DNA from: Christensenellaceae bacterium
GTDB taxonomy: Bacteria > Bacillota > Clostridia > Christensenellales > Borkfalkiaceae
Length of the DNA stretch: 64,000 bases
Assembly: GCA_948890655.1 (NCBI GenBank)
Contig: CAQTYU010000001.1
Coordinates: 186,001-250,000, forward strand
Direction of reading: 5' to 3'
Shown here: positions 8,001-17,648 of the stretch, one piece after another
How positions within the stretch are numbered: the first letter of the stretch is position 1
Layout of the letters: the number at the start of each line of letters is the position of its first letter
Notes under the pieces: generated by a model
What the model was told of the DNA's origin: nothing
What the model saw: the letters and a program-made list of their open reading frames with translations, nothing else
Database searches by the model: none
Position numbers and translations under genes: made by a program

Positions 8001-8029
8001 AGATTCTTCGGCTACGCTCAGAATGACAG
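8001..8029. repeat. Interspersed repeat family A, canonical copy
   Basis: Cleanest copy in the window: AGATTCTTCGGCTACGCTCA followed by GAATGACAG. It lies between the convergent VWA gene and purA. Confidence 0.75.
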
Positions 8030-8063
8030 GGGCGGGCGAGAAGGCTTAATTGCTGTGAACAGT

Positions 8064-9344
8064 CTAATACATTTCTATGCAGGCTTCGCGTTCCGCGCCG
8101 ACGGAAACGTATTTTATTTTGCACCCGCAAAGTTTTTCCAACAGGCGGATATAATCGAGCGCCGCTTGTGGCAGGTCCTCTTTCCTCCTGCACTTCGTTA
8201 TATCGCAGTGCCAGCCCTTTACCTTTTCAAACACGGGCATGCAATCGTCCAGAACGTCGGTGAACGGGAACTCGTCAATGACTTTTCCGTTCAACAGATA
8301 GTGCGTACAGATTTCAATCTCTTCGTATCCGTCAAGAACGTCGAGCTTGGTGAGGGCGATTTCGTCCGCGCCCTGACAGCGTATGCCGTAGCGGGAAGCG
8401 ACAACGTCGAAGGGTCCTACTCTTCTCGGTCTGCCCGTCGCCGCGCCGTACTCGCCGCCGAGTTCGCGGAGCTTTTCAGCCTGTTCGCCGAAGTATTCGC
8501 AGGTGAATGGACCCGCGCCGACGCAACTTGAATAAGCTTTCATAATGCCTATGGAATTATCGAGTTTAAGGTTGGGCACGCCCGCGCCGATGGGTGCGTA
8601 AGCCGCAATCGTCGACGACGACGAGGTGTAAGGAACTATGCCGAAGTCGATGTCGCGGAGTGCGCCGAGCTGGGCTTCGAACATAATATTCCTGCCGTTT
8701 TTGTTCGCTTCGTTAAGGTAGGAGCCCGTGTCGCAAACGAACTTTGCAAGGGGCTTGCCGTAGATTTCAAAGTATTCTATCATTTCGTCCACGGTTACAG
8801 GGTCGAAGCCGTAAGCCTTTATCGTCATATTTTTCCAGGCGACGACGTCGGGAATACGCTTATACAAAAGAGCGGTATTCAAAAGCTCGCCCATTCTGAA
8901 CGCCTTTTTCATGTATTTGTCGGCGTAAACGGGCGCGATGCCGCGACGGGTCGAGCCGTAGGGCTTGCCCGTTGCTTTTGTGAGTCTGTCCTCTTCCATT
9001 ATATCCTGCAAAACGTTGTAGGGCATAGTGATGACGGCTTTGTCGCTTATTTTAAGATTTTCGGGGGTGATTTTTATTCCGCCCTCTCTCAGCCTTTCGA
9101 TTTCGCCGCAGAGGTGCTTAATATCTATTACCATTCCGCAACCGAGAACGTTTACCACGTCGTCACGGAGAATACCCGACGGAAGTAGATTCAGTATGAA
9201 TTTTCCCTTTTCGTTGATGACGGTATGCCCTGCATTGTTGCCGCCCTGATAGCGGCAGACGATATCGAACTTTTCGGAAAGAAGGTCCACCATTCTTCCC
9301 TTGCCTTCGTCGCCCCAATTAATTCCGCAGATACTCGTTAACAT
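8064..9344 (-). CDS. purA: Adenylosuccinate synthetase
   Basis: Joins IMP and aspartate using GTP to give adenylosuccinate, the first committed step to AMP; cytosolic. The protein is 426 residues, the usual length. The GTP loop GINWGDEGKGR lies near residues 7-17, with GGNNAGHTV near 35-43, and the IMP-binding stretch TGRPRRVGPFD near residue 305. The ATG at 9344 has GGTGG close upstream. No other purine gene is nearby. It is flanked upstream by a terminator, so it is probably transcribed alone. Confidence 0.97.
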   Translation of the reverse strand: MLTSICGINWGDEGKGRMVDLLSEKFDIVCRYQGGNNAGHTVINEKGKFILNLLPSGILRDDVVNVLGCGMVIDIKHLCGEIERLREGGIKITPENLKISDKAVITMPYNVLQDIMEEDRLTKATGKPYGSTRRGIAPVYADKYMKKAFRMGELLNTALLYKRIPDVVAWKNMTIKAYGFDPVTVDEMIEYFEIYGKPLAKFVCDTGSYLNEANKNGRNIMFEAQLGALRDIDFGIVPYTSSSSTIAAYAPIGAGVPNLKLDNSIGIMKAYSSCVGAGPFTCEYFGEQAEKLRELGGEYGAATGRPRRVGPFDVVASRYGIRCQGADEIALTKLDVLDGYEEIEICTHYLLNGKVIDEFPFTDVLDDCMPVFEKVKGWHCDITKCRRKEDLPQAALDYIRLLEKLCGCKIKYVSVGAEREACIEMY

Positions 9345-9409
9345 ATTATTCCACCTTGGTTTTTATTACGGTATACATTATAAAACACGGAGCGCGTTTA
9401 GTCAATAAA

Positions 9410-9431
9410 AACCGCCTGATTAGTCAGGCGG
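9410..9431 (-). terminator. Intrinsic terminator upstream of purA
   Basis: AAACCGCCTGA and its complement form an 11-bp stem. T-rich tracts follow on both strands. It directly follows the small minus-strand gene ending at 9433. Confidence 0.75.
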
Positions 9432-9432
9432 T

Positions 9433-9609
9433 TTACTTTTTCTTTTTACCTTTTACTTGCGGTGTGTGTTTATTTTTGTTTGCGGGTCGGCGCTTTACGG
9501 ACTTTGCGGTTTTCGCATCCTCTTGTTTTGCGCTTGCATTGGTTGCTGCAAGCTGCTTTTGCGCCTTTAAAAGCTTTTTCTTCTTTTCAAGCTTTTTCAA
9601 GGTTTCCAT
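9433..9609 (-). CDS. Small lysine-rich protein
   Basis: A 58-residue reading frame starting METLKKLEKKKKLL and ending in a lysine run (GKKKK), with an Ala/Gln-rich middle. Its ATG lies inside the last codons of the preceding membrane-protein fragment (stop at 9597), so translation could be coupled. A terminator starts right after its stop codon. It is too short and too basic to classify; it could be a remnant of the C-terminal tail of the fragment upstream. Confidence 0.4.
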   Translation of the reverse strand: METLKKLEKKKKLLKAQKQLAATNASAKQEDAKTAKSVKRRPANKNKHTPQVKGKKKK

Positions 9610-10160
9610 AGCGCAACGATACCCATTAAGAAGAAGAAATATATGTAGAAAATTCTGCTAAGAAGGTATTTGTTGGTCGCCGCGTTGATACGGCAGACGT
9701 ACAGATAGCTGTAATCGTCTATCATGTCGCTCGGTACGGAGATTTTATACTTTTCCTCCACCTCTTGCGCGGTTGGCAAGCCCTTGCGGATTGCAAGCTC
9801 GTTCAGCTCGTTAGTTATCTCCCTGTCGTACTCTATTTTGGAGAACGGAGAGCCCGTAACGCCCGTTTCAAACAGTTGTTGCGAATGTATTGCCGCGTCC
9901 TTATGCTTGGTAAGGAACGAAGTTACGCACTCCGATACTATGGACAGAGCGAACGAAACTATCGAGCATATAAGGCTGTGTTCGGTTTTGACCTGCGGTA
10001 TAAGCGAAAGGACGACCGGAACGATTGCAAGCACGTAGAGCACGACTTTTATTATTTTGAGTTCGGTGAAAATACGCTTTGACGCGTAGTGAAACTTCGC
10101 GTGTTTGTTCTGTCCGCACCGCTCGTCGACTCTGTTCGCCGTCCGACCTCCCGTTATTAT
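9597..10160 (-). pseudogene. Truncated S-4TM-like membrane protein remnant
   Basis: The open frame has no ATG, GTG or TTG near the GGGAGG at about 10147-10152; the first possible start is GTG at 10043, already inside the first membrane helix. The frame encodes two hydrophobic helices (KVVLYVLAIVPVVLSLIP and a following one), a soluble stretch (HKDAAIHSQQLFETGVTGSPFSK), then a third helix (YIYFFFLMGIVALW) and an early stop. The arrangement resembles the first half of S-4TM family proteins (SMODS-associated putative pore-forming effectors). With no clear start and only half the usual length, it is probably decayed. Family assignment is by eye. Confidence 0.45.
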
Positions 10161-10246
10161 TTAAGTTGCGTAATTTATTTTAAAGTATAAAGGGCGGGTT
10201 TGTCAACTTTTTAGGCGTTGACCCCGATATATGGCAAAAATAACCG

Positions 10247-11866
10247 CTATAAATCCTGTTTGCCGACGATTGAATACATATATTCCGAAAGCTCTTTTTC
10301 GTCGTCCGTTTCGCACTCGAAAATAATGACTTCGCCCGCGCGAAGAACGGTTTCGCCGTCGGCGACGGTTGCGCTGCCGTCCTCTTTGATAATGCCGACA
10401 ACGAGCCCGTTAGTGGGCCAAACTATCTTTCTTACCGCCGAGCCGTCCGCCTTGGAGTTTGCCATAATTTTGAGTTCCAAACGCACTTTTTTAACCTTTT
10501 CATAAAGCTTTTCGTCTGCAATATACTGCTCCAAATTCTTTTCGTAAATCGCTTCGGTTTTAAAAAGCATACCTACGATATAGCCTATGGCTATACCCAG
10601 CATTGCGGGCAGGAAGTTCTGGAACTGACCAGTGAGTTCAAAGACCATTACTATGCCTGTTATGGGAGCTTTGACTATGCAGGTGAAGAACGCCGCCATG
10701 CAGATAATTATAAGATAGTCGGAATACTTTGCGTCCATTCCTCCCATTTGGAAAAGAAGGGACATAACCGCGCCCAAACCCGCGCCGATTGCGAGCATAG
10801 GAATAAACACGCCACAGGGAACGCCGCACCCCATAGTCATAACCGCCGTTATGAAGCGGACGACTACTATTACTATTAGACTTGCGATAAGACCGATACC
10901 GAAAACTTCGGTAAGTTCCATTGCGTGTGCGCCGCCGCCCGTTGAGAGCGCGTCGATAAAAGAGTGACCGCCGCCCGTGGAATAAAGAGTTATGAGCCCG
11001 AACGCGCCCGCAAGCACGAAGGGAATCATATACTTGCCCGCGCCCTTAAAGAATTTGATTTTCTTGAACAGCTTTTTAGAGGCGAACACAAGGTAATAGA
11101 ACCCCACGCCCGCAAGCGAAACGATAACCGCGGCAAGCGCGACCCATAGGAAAAATACGAGGTCCGAACCGCCGAAGCCGATTTCGGGATATACGAAGCC
11201 CGCAAAAGCAAAGCCGACGCTGCCTTCGCCGAGAATAGGTAAACGGATTGCGTTGCGGGTAACGACTGCCGTTACCACGCTTATAGCCGCGCATATGAAC
11301 ACCTGCGGCGAAAACGAGCGGAAGGCCTCTTCCAATGCAAAGACTATGCCCGTAATGGGTGCGTTGAAAGCTACGGCAAGACCCGCGCTTGCGCCGCTTG
11401 CAATTTGCAATCTTTTAACCATTTGGTTGCGCTTTAAAAGCGTGCCCGTTGCCGAGCCGCAGCACCCGCCGATTTCAAGAGAGGGTCCTTCCGCTCCTGC
11501 GGGATAACCCATAAACACGCAGGCAAGGGAAGCCGCGAACATCGAAATGAGAGTTATATACCACTTAAAGCGGACTACGCCGCGCGCCGCCCCCTCTATC
11601 TGGGGAATGCCGCTTCCGCGTATCATGGGGACAAACCTTACGAGCGTGCCGATAACCAGCGCGCCCGCCGCAAGCCCGACGAATAAAAGCGGAATAAAGG
11701 CGGGGTTGTCCAGCAAAAGAATATATAAGTCGGCCGCCTTGCCTTCGCCTATCGACATTAAAATATTATAGAACGTTACGACGACGCCCGCGAAAAGCCC
11801 CGTCAACACGGACATTATCACCATATTGAGGGCGTTATCCCATACGAGTCTCGAATACTTTTTCAT
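10247..11866 (-). CDS. clcA: ClC-type chloride channel/antiporter with TrkA-C domain
   Basis: 539-residue membrane protein with about ten hydrophobic segments. ClC signatures: GSGIP at residues 84-88, GAEGP at 124-128 with the gating glutamate at 126, a glutamate pair in FALEE at 179-180 (the proton glutamate region of exchangers), and GVFIP later. The last 80 residues form a TrkA-C-like ligand-binding domain (VVGIIKEDGSATVADGETVLRAGE). The retained glutamates favour a Cl-/H+ exchanger over a pure channel. The frame is open to 11974, but a terminator and a promoter lie within that extension; the ATG at 11866 comes only 9 nt after the -10, so the mRNA should be almost leaderless. Confidence 0.9.
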   Translation of the reverse strand: MKKYSRLVWDNALNMVIMSVLTGLFAGVVVTFYNILMSIGEGKAADLYILLLDNPAFIPLLFVGLAAGALVIGTLVRFVPMIRGSGIPQIEGAARGVVRFKWYITLISMFAASLACVFMGYPAGAEGPSLEIGGCCGSATGTLLKRNQMVKRLQIASGASAGLAVAFNAPITGIVFALEEAFRSFSPQVFICAAISVVTAVVTRNAIRLPILGEGSVGFAFAGFVYPEIGFGGSDLVFFLWVALAAVIVSLAGVGFYYLVFASKKLFKKIKFFKGAGKYMIPFVLAGAFGLITLYSTGGGHSFIDALSTGGGAHAMELTEVFGIGLIASLIVIVVVRFITAVMTMGCGVPCGVFIPMLAIGAGLGAVMSLLFQMGGMDAKYSDYLIIICMAAFFTCIVKAPITGIVMVFELTGQFQNFLPAMLGIAIGYIVGMLFKTEAIYEKNLEQYIADEKLYEKVKKVRLELKIMANSKADGSAVRKIVWPTNGLVVGIIKEDGSATVADGETVLRAGEVIIFECETDDEKELSEYMYSIVGKQDL

Positions 11867-11875
11867 CACGCTGCA

Positions 11876-11905
11876 ATTATAACACGCCGAGTATAAATTT
11901 GTCAT
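11876..11905 (-). promoter_or_regulatory. Near-leaderless promoter of clcA
   Basis: ATGACA (complement of 11900-11905), 18-nt spacer, TATAAT (complement of 11876-11881). The predicted start, about 7 nt on, is 2-3 nt before the ATG at 11866, leaving no room for a Shine-Dalgarno site. Confidence 0.7.
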
Positions 11906-11910
11906 TAAAA

Positions 11911-11936
11911 AAAGCCCTCTTAAAAGAGAGCTTTTG
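11911..11936 (-). terminator. Terminator of the 69-residue gene
   Basis: On the minus strand AAGCTCTC and GAGGGCTT pair (one G-U), followed by seven Ts. It separates the small gene from clcA. Confidence 0.7.
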
Positions 11937-11954
11937 ATTTTATACTTAAAAATT

Positions 11955-12164
11955 TTACAAACCCAATTGCTCAATAAGATTGACGAGCATAAATCTGATG
12001 TCGTTTAACACGCTTATTTCTTCCCCGTTTTCACATAAGTTATAGCAAATTTCTATGGTATTATACACATATACTAAATATGCGTCTTTATGTTCGTTTG
12101 CAGCAATTTTTTCTATTATCTTCTTTATACAATCGTCTGCCGAATAAAACTGCGTATTCCCCAT
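11955..12164 (-). CDS. Small protein divergent from XRE regulator
   Basis: 69 residues, acidic, with no signal peptide or membrane helix; begins MGNTQFYSADDCIKKIIEK. Not recognised. It faces an XRE-type gene across a short promoter region with a perfect palindrome, the same arrangement as at 2959/3367 and 46582/46867, though its sequence does not carry the YKxGFKxGL motif of those partners. AGGGAAAC precedes the ATG. It is followed by its own terminator. Confidence 0.65.
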   Translation of the reverse strand: MGNTQFYSADDCIKKIIEKIAANEHKDAYLVYVYNTIEICYNLCENGEEISVLNDIRFMLVNLIEQLGL

Positions 12165-12187
12165 ATTATTTGTTTCCCTTAAATTAT

Positions 12188-12206
12188 TGACATTTAGTGA
12201 ATGTCA
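12188..12206. promoter_or_regulatory. Palindromic operator in divergent XRE promoter region
   Basis: TGACATT TAGTG AATGTCA is a perfect 7-5-7 inverted repeat overlapping a TTGACA at 12187-12192. It lies between the divergent 69-residue gene and the XRE gene and is a candidate site for that regulator. Confidence 0.6.
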
Positions 12207-12268
12207 TATTTTGAAACTACCATACTATACTTAGATTGTCAAGCACTGAATGCCAAAATCGGGGAAAT

Positions 12269-12514
12269 ATGTTTAAAAATAAAGCAAAAGACGGGAAAAA
12301 TAACATATGTGGCAAAAAAATTTCCGAGCTAAGGAATAATTCTAAGCCTAAAATGTCGCAAAGAATGCTTGCCGAGTCGTTGCAGATTAACGGCGTGGAC
12401 GTTGATAAAAACGCCATACAAAGAATGGAAAGCGGGCAAAGATTTATAACGGATATAGAGTTAATTGCACTGTGTAAAATTTTCAACGTTACGCCCAACG
12501 AATTATTAAAATAA
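12269..12514 (+). CDS. XRE-family transcriptional regulator
   Basis: 81-residue protein with a single helix-turn-helix domain, about residues 12-78: GKKISELRNN, MSQRMLAESLQI, IQRMESGQRFITDIELIALCKIFNVTPNELL. The ATG at 12269 with GGGG 5 nt upstream is preferred to the TTG at 12236, which lies in the promoter region. A terminator follows. It probably controls itself and the divergent 69-residue gene through the palindrome at 12188-12206. Confidence 0.85.
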   Translation: MFKNKAKDGKNNICGKKISELRNNSKPKMSQRMLAESLQINGVDVDKNAIQRMESGQRFITDIELIALCKIFNVTPNELLK

Positions 12515-12522
12515 ACGTAAGC

Positions 12523-12556
12523 GGCACGGGTCAAAAGACCCGCGCCGTAGTTTTTT
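12523..12556 (+). terminator. Terminator of XRE gene
   Basis: GGCACGGGTC and GACCCGCGCC pair with one mismatch around an AAAA loop, followed by TTTTTTG. Confidence 0.7.
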
Positions 12557-12679
12557 GTTTTGGGAAATAAATGCCCTCATCAGTCTTGACTTCACTTCGT
12601 TACAATCAAGACATTGAAGTAAATGAGCAAGGCGGCACGGAGCGCAACGCCGCAGAGTGCGTTATATACGCCGCCCTTG
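12557..12679. other. Intergenic stretch with repeat fragments before the glnN stop
   Basis: Contains a dyad (GTCTTGA...TCAAGAC) near 12580-12612 and a fragment resembling repeat family C (GAGCAAGGCGGC...GCGCAACGCCG) at 12628-12675, whose outer parts can pair. It may serve as the glnN terminator. No gene is seen. Confidence 0.4.
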
Positions 12680-14761
<2,082 letters not shown>

Positions 14762-14774
14762 ATAATAACCTCCT

Positions 14775-14953
14775 CGCAAAAACTTTATTCTATTCTGCGA
14801 ATAAAGTTTTTCGTGATTTGAGGGCTTCTCGCCCTCTTTTGCGCGATTTTATGCGCACGCCGTTATTTAATCGCGCAAATTCACCTAGGTCAGCCCGCTT
14901 CGCGACAAATTGGGTGCGTTAACCCAAAAGTGTGATTTTTGGGTTGCGCAGTT
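14775..14953 (-). ncRNA. Structured 5' leader, family D, glnN copy
   Basis: In RNA sense: AACTGCGC; hairpin 1 AACCCAAAA/TTTTGGGTT with loop around TCACAC; linker GCACCCAATTTG; stem 3 TTTGCGCGAT/ATCGCGCAAA; stem 4 GAGGGC GAGAA GCCCTC; terminal hairpin AAAACTTTATTC/GAATAAAGTTTT (14779-14810) with loop GCAGAATA; then the glnN ribosome-binding site. Stems 1, 3 and 4 use different base pairs from the lonA copy yet pair fully. Confidence 0.8.
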
Positions 14954-14979
14954 TTTTACTTATTTTTTATTTTAATTAA

Positions 14980-15009
14980 ATTATATTATTATTTCACGTT
15001 TGATGTCAA
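14980..15009 (-). promoter_or_regulatory. Consensus promoter of glnN
   Basis: TTGACA (complement of 15004-15009), 18-nt spacer, TATAAT (complement of 14980-14985). The family D leader starts about 20 nt after the expected start. Confidence 0.8.
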
Positions 15010-15023
15010 GTAAAGCTTGCGGG

Positions 15024-16328
15024 TTACTCTTCTCCCCTGTCCTCGAAGTTGGCGGGTTTTATCAAGTGGGTATTCTTTACATCGTTTTTCATTTCTTCGG
15101 GTTCCTCCGCGATAATTCCGCGCTGGACCTTGTCGTAACCGTGTTTCTTTCTTATTTCGTCCACGCAGCGTTCTACGGCTTCAAGCTTTTTGTAGTTGCC
15201 CGAGCTTTCGTCAACGGTCATCTGGGAAATGCCGTTATCGAAGCCCGACACGGTTACGCCGAGCGAACGGACTTTGAACGGCGGCAGAACGTTAGCCTTG
15301 AAAAGCGCGAAAGCGTGCTTTGCTATTTCGCTGCAAAGGACGGTGTGCCGCACCTTCTTCTGAACGGCGAAATCGGATAAATCGCCGTATCTGACCCAAA
15401 GATGAACGGTGTCCGCCGCGCCCTGTCCAGCTTCGCGGAGGCGGGCGGCTACGCTTTCCGCAAGGACGTAGATGCAACGCTCTATGCGTTTTAAGTCGGT
15501 TATATCCTCGCGGTAGGTACAGGAGTTGCCTATGGACTTGTATTCGCGCTTATCGTCCATATGCTTTACTTCATCCTCATCCTCGCCGCGGGCGTATTTT
15601 AAAAGGGTTTCTCCGAACTTGCCGAAAATACGCTTTATCGTATCGTCGTCCGCAGTAGCCAACCTGCCTATCGTGGTAAGCCCCATACCGCGGAGCTTTT
15701 CCTTGGTTGCCTTTCCGACAAGAAGCAAATCTTCAACGGGTAACGGATTTATAACGGACTTATAATTCAACTTGGAAATGACGGACGTGCCGTCGGGCTT
15801 CTTTAAGTCCGAGCCGAGCTTTGCAAAGACTTTGTTGAAGGACACGCCGCAGGATACCGTTAAGCCTAATTCCTTCTTGACTGCGGCGCGTACGGTATCG
15901 CCCAAAAAGCGAAGGTATCCGTCCGTAAAGTATTCTTCGCCGTCAACCGTTACTTTCATATCGGCGAACGGCGGAAACACGCGTGTTGAGCGTGTCAAAT
16001 CCAACCAGCACTCGTCTATGCCGTAACTTTCGATGAGGTCGGTATAGCGCGCGTAGATTGCCTTGACTTTGCGGGAATACTTCATATACTCGTCGAAGTG
16101 CGGGGGCACGATTACAATACCCGGGCACTTCCTTTCGGCTTGCCAGACGGTATCGCCCGTTTTTACGCCGTAGCGCTTTGCTATTTCGCACTTGGCAAGC
16201 ACTATCCCGTGCCTCTCTTCCTTGCTGCCGCAAACCGCGACGGGCTTACCCGAAAGCTCGGGATGAAGCGTTCTTTCCACCGACGCGTAAAAATTATTCA
16301 AATCGGAGTGAATGATTATTCTTTCCAT
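15024..16328 (-). CDS. dinB: Y-family DNA polymerase (DNA polymerase IV)
   Basis: Error-prone polymerase for lesion bypass. 434 residues. Palm motifs: HSDLNNFYASVE at residues 7-18 carries the first metal-binding aspartate, and YGIDECWLDLT near residue 100 the second acidic pair. HhH-type segments follow (LLVGKATKEKLRGMGLTTIGRLA near 200-225), then the little-finger domain. The C-terminus is a charged tail; no beta-clamp motif is obvious. It sits 12 nt after aroA in the same direction, giving U32 peptidase - aroA - dinB as a likely unit. ATG at 16328. Confidence 0.93.
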   Translation of the reverse strand: MERIIIHSDLNNFYASVERTLHPELSGKPVAVCGSKEERHGIVLAKCEIAKRYGVKTGDTVWQAERKCPGIVIVPPHFDEYMKYSRKVKAIYARYTDLIESYGIDECWLDLTRSTRVFPPFADMKVTVDGEEYFTDGYLRFLGDTVRAAVKKELGLTVSCGVSFNKVFAKLGSDLKKPDGTSVISKLNYKSVINPLPVEDLLLVGKATKEKLRGMGLTTIGRLATADDDTIKRIFGKFGETLLKYARGEDEDEVKHMDDKREYKSIGNSCTYREDITDLKRIERCIYVLAESVAARLREAGQGAADTVHLWVRYGDLSDFAVQKKVRHTVLCSEIAKHAFALFKANVLPPFKVRSLGVTVSGFDNGISQMTVDESSGNYKKLEAVERCVDEIRKKHGYDKVQRGIIAEEPEEMKNDVKNTHLIKPANFEDRGEE

Positions 16329-16340
16329 TATGTATTACGG

Positions 16341-17558
16341 TTATTCGGTGAGGGATGAGATTGCGGAGGTCAGGACATCGAAGTAGTTTTTGAAGGTCTT
16401 GGAGCAGACCTCGGCGTTTTCTATCTCTATGCCGTCGGCGCGGAGTCCCGTCAAGGCAAAAGCCATTGCAACGCGGTGGTCGCCGAAGGTTTTAATCAAC
16501 GCCGGCTTGGGTTGGGAGGGGTAGATTTTAACTCCGTCCTCCCGCTCATCGCACTTTACTCCCATTGCGGTAAGGTTATAAACCATAGCCGATATTCTGT
16601 CGCACTCCTGCCGTCTTATATGCGCAACGTTGCACATCTCGGTAGGTTCTTTAAGATAGGGCGCGATTGCGGCAAGCGTCAAGGCTTGGTCGGAAAATTC
16701 ATGCATATCGACTTTGCCGCCGTCGAAGCTTTCCAACAGCTTTATAAACTTTATATCGCCCTGCATACTGTGGGGCAGAACGCCGTTTACCGTAATGTTC
16801 GTGCCCAAAATTTTGTTAGCCGCGTAGAAGTAGCAAGCGGCGGAAATATCGGGCTCTATATCGTATTTTTTTGCGTTATATTTGCCGTTTATGGTATAGC
16901 CGTCGTCTTCTTCTACCGTAATCCCGAACGACCACATCATATCCAAAGTCATATTTACGTAGTCGAGCCCGTGACTGCCGCAGGGTCTGATTTTGAGGGG
17001 ATTGCCCGAGCACGCCGCTGAAATTAAAAGCGCGGATAAAAACTGACTGCTCTTGGTTATATCAACCGTGACTTCGGAGGCTGGGGTTGAAGTCCCCTCT
17101 ATCGTGAAGGGATAGCAATTTTCTTCGCCGTGGAACGTAAACTTTGCGCCTAAACTTTTAAGCGCTGAGATGAGCGGGGCGACGGGGCGCGTCTTCATCT
17201 GAGCGGAACAGTCAAGATAATATTTGCCGCTTTGAAACGCCAGAAATGCGGGCAGAAATCTTGCCGCCGTGCCCGCGCTGCCCACGTTTATTCTGCCCTC
17301 TTTTTTCCCAAGCTTGCCTCCGCAGCCAGTAATTTTTACGGTCGTTCCGTGAACCTCGGCGGGGATACCCAAATCCTTTAAGCAGTTTAAAAAGGTTTGA
17401 CAATCGTCCGAAAACTGCGCGTTGAAAAGGGTACTCGTTCCCTCGGCGACAGCCGCAAGCAGCAAAGCCCGCGCCGTTATGCTTTTTGACCCGGGCACGC
17501 TGACCGCGATTTTGTTTTGATTGGTCTTGCCGTAAACGGTTTTAACTTTGTAGTTCAT
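16341..17558 (-). CDS. aroA: 3-phosphoshikimate 1-carboxyvinyltransferase (EPSP synthase)
   Basis: Sixth step of the shikimate pathway, joining PEP to shikimate-3-phosphate. 405 residues. Signatures: PGSKSITARALLLAAVAEG near residues 22-40, NVGSAGTAARFLPA near 87-100, and the C-terminal HRVAMAFALTGL block. The ATG at 17558 is chosen over the frame start at 17588 because AAGG lies about 10 nt upstream and the N-terminus then matches the family. It lies between a U32 peptidase-family gene and dinB. Other shikimate genes are not in the window. Confidence 0.95.
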   Translation of the reverse strand: MNYKVKTVYGKTNQNKIAVSVPGSKSITARALLLAAVAEGTSTLFNAQFSDDCQTFLNCLKDLGIPAEVHGTTVKITGCGGKLGKKEGRINVGSAGTAARFLPAFLAFQSGKYYLDCSAQMKTRPVAPLISALKSLGAKFTFHGEENCYPFTIEGTSTPASEVTVDITKSSQFLSALLISAACSGNPLKIRPCGSHGLDYVNMTLDMMWSFGITVEEDDGYTINGKYNAKKYDIEPDISAACYFYAANKILGTNITVNGVLPHSMQGDIKFIKLLESFDGGKVDMHEFSDQALTLAAIAPYLKEPTEMCNVAHIRRQECDRISAMVYNLTAMGVKCDEREDGVKIYPSQPKPALIKTFGDHRVAMAFALTGLRADGIEIENAEVCSKTFKNYFDVLTSAISSLTE

Positions 17559-17581
17559 AACTTTCCGACCTTGATAATACA

Positions 17582-17636
17582 TCCTCATCGGCCCCGCTAT
17601 GCGGGACAGCTTCCCCCTCGTTTATCAATGGGAAGT
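17582..17636. repeat. Repeat family B, divergent copy
   Basis: CCTCATCGGC, an inner dyad CCCGCTATGCGGG, then ACAGCTTCCCCCTC and a closing GGGAAG. It has the same plan as the tandem copies at 2665-2800 with a different inner palindrome. Confidence 0.55.
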
Positions 17637-17648
17637 CTATAATAAGGT

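Noticed and set aside
7393..8193. 266-codon minus-strand frame containing a CHSERSRR-type peptide
   Set aside because: It crosses the VWA gene, a terminator, a family A repeat and purA. The peptide is just the repeat read in one frame.
9356..9661. 101-codon plus-strand frame between purA and the S-4TM remnant
   Set aside because: It overlaps a terminator and is the complement of a lysine-rich minus-strand frame; phenylalanine runs reflect that.
11867..11974. 36-residue N-terminal extension of the ClC protein
   Set aside because: It would cover a terminator and the gene's own promoter.
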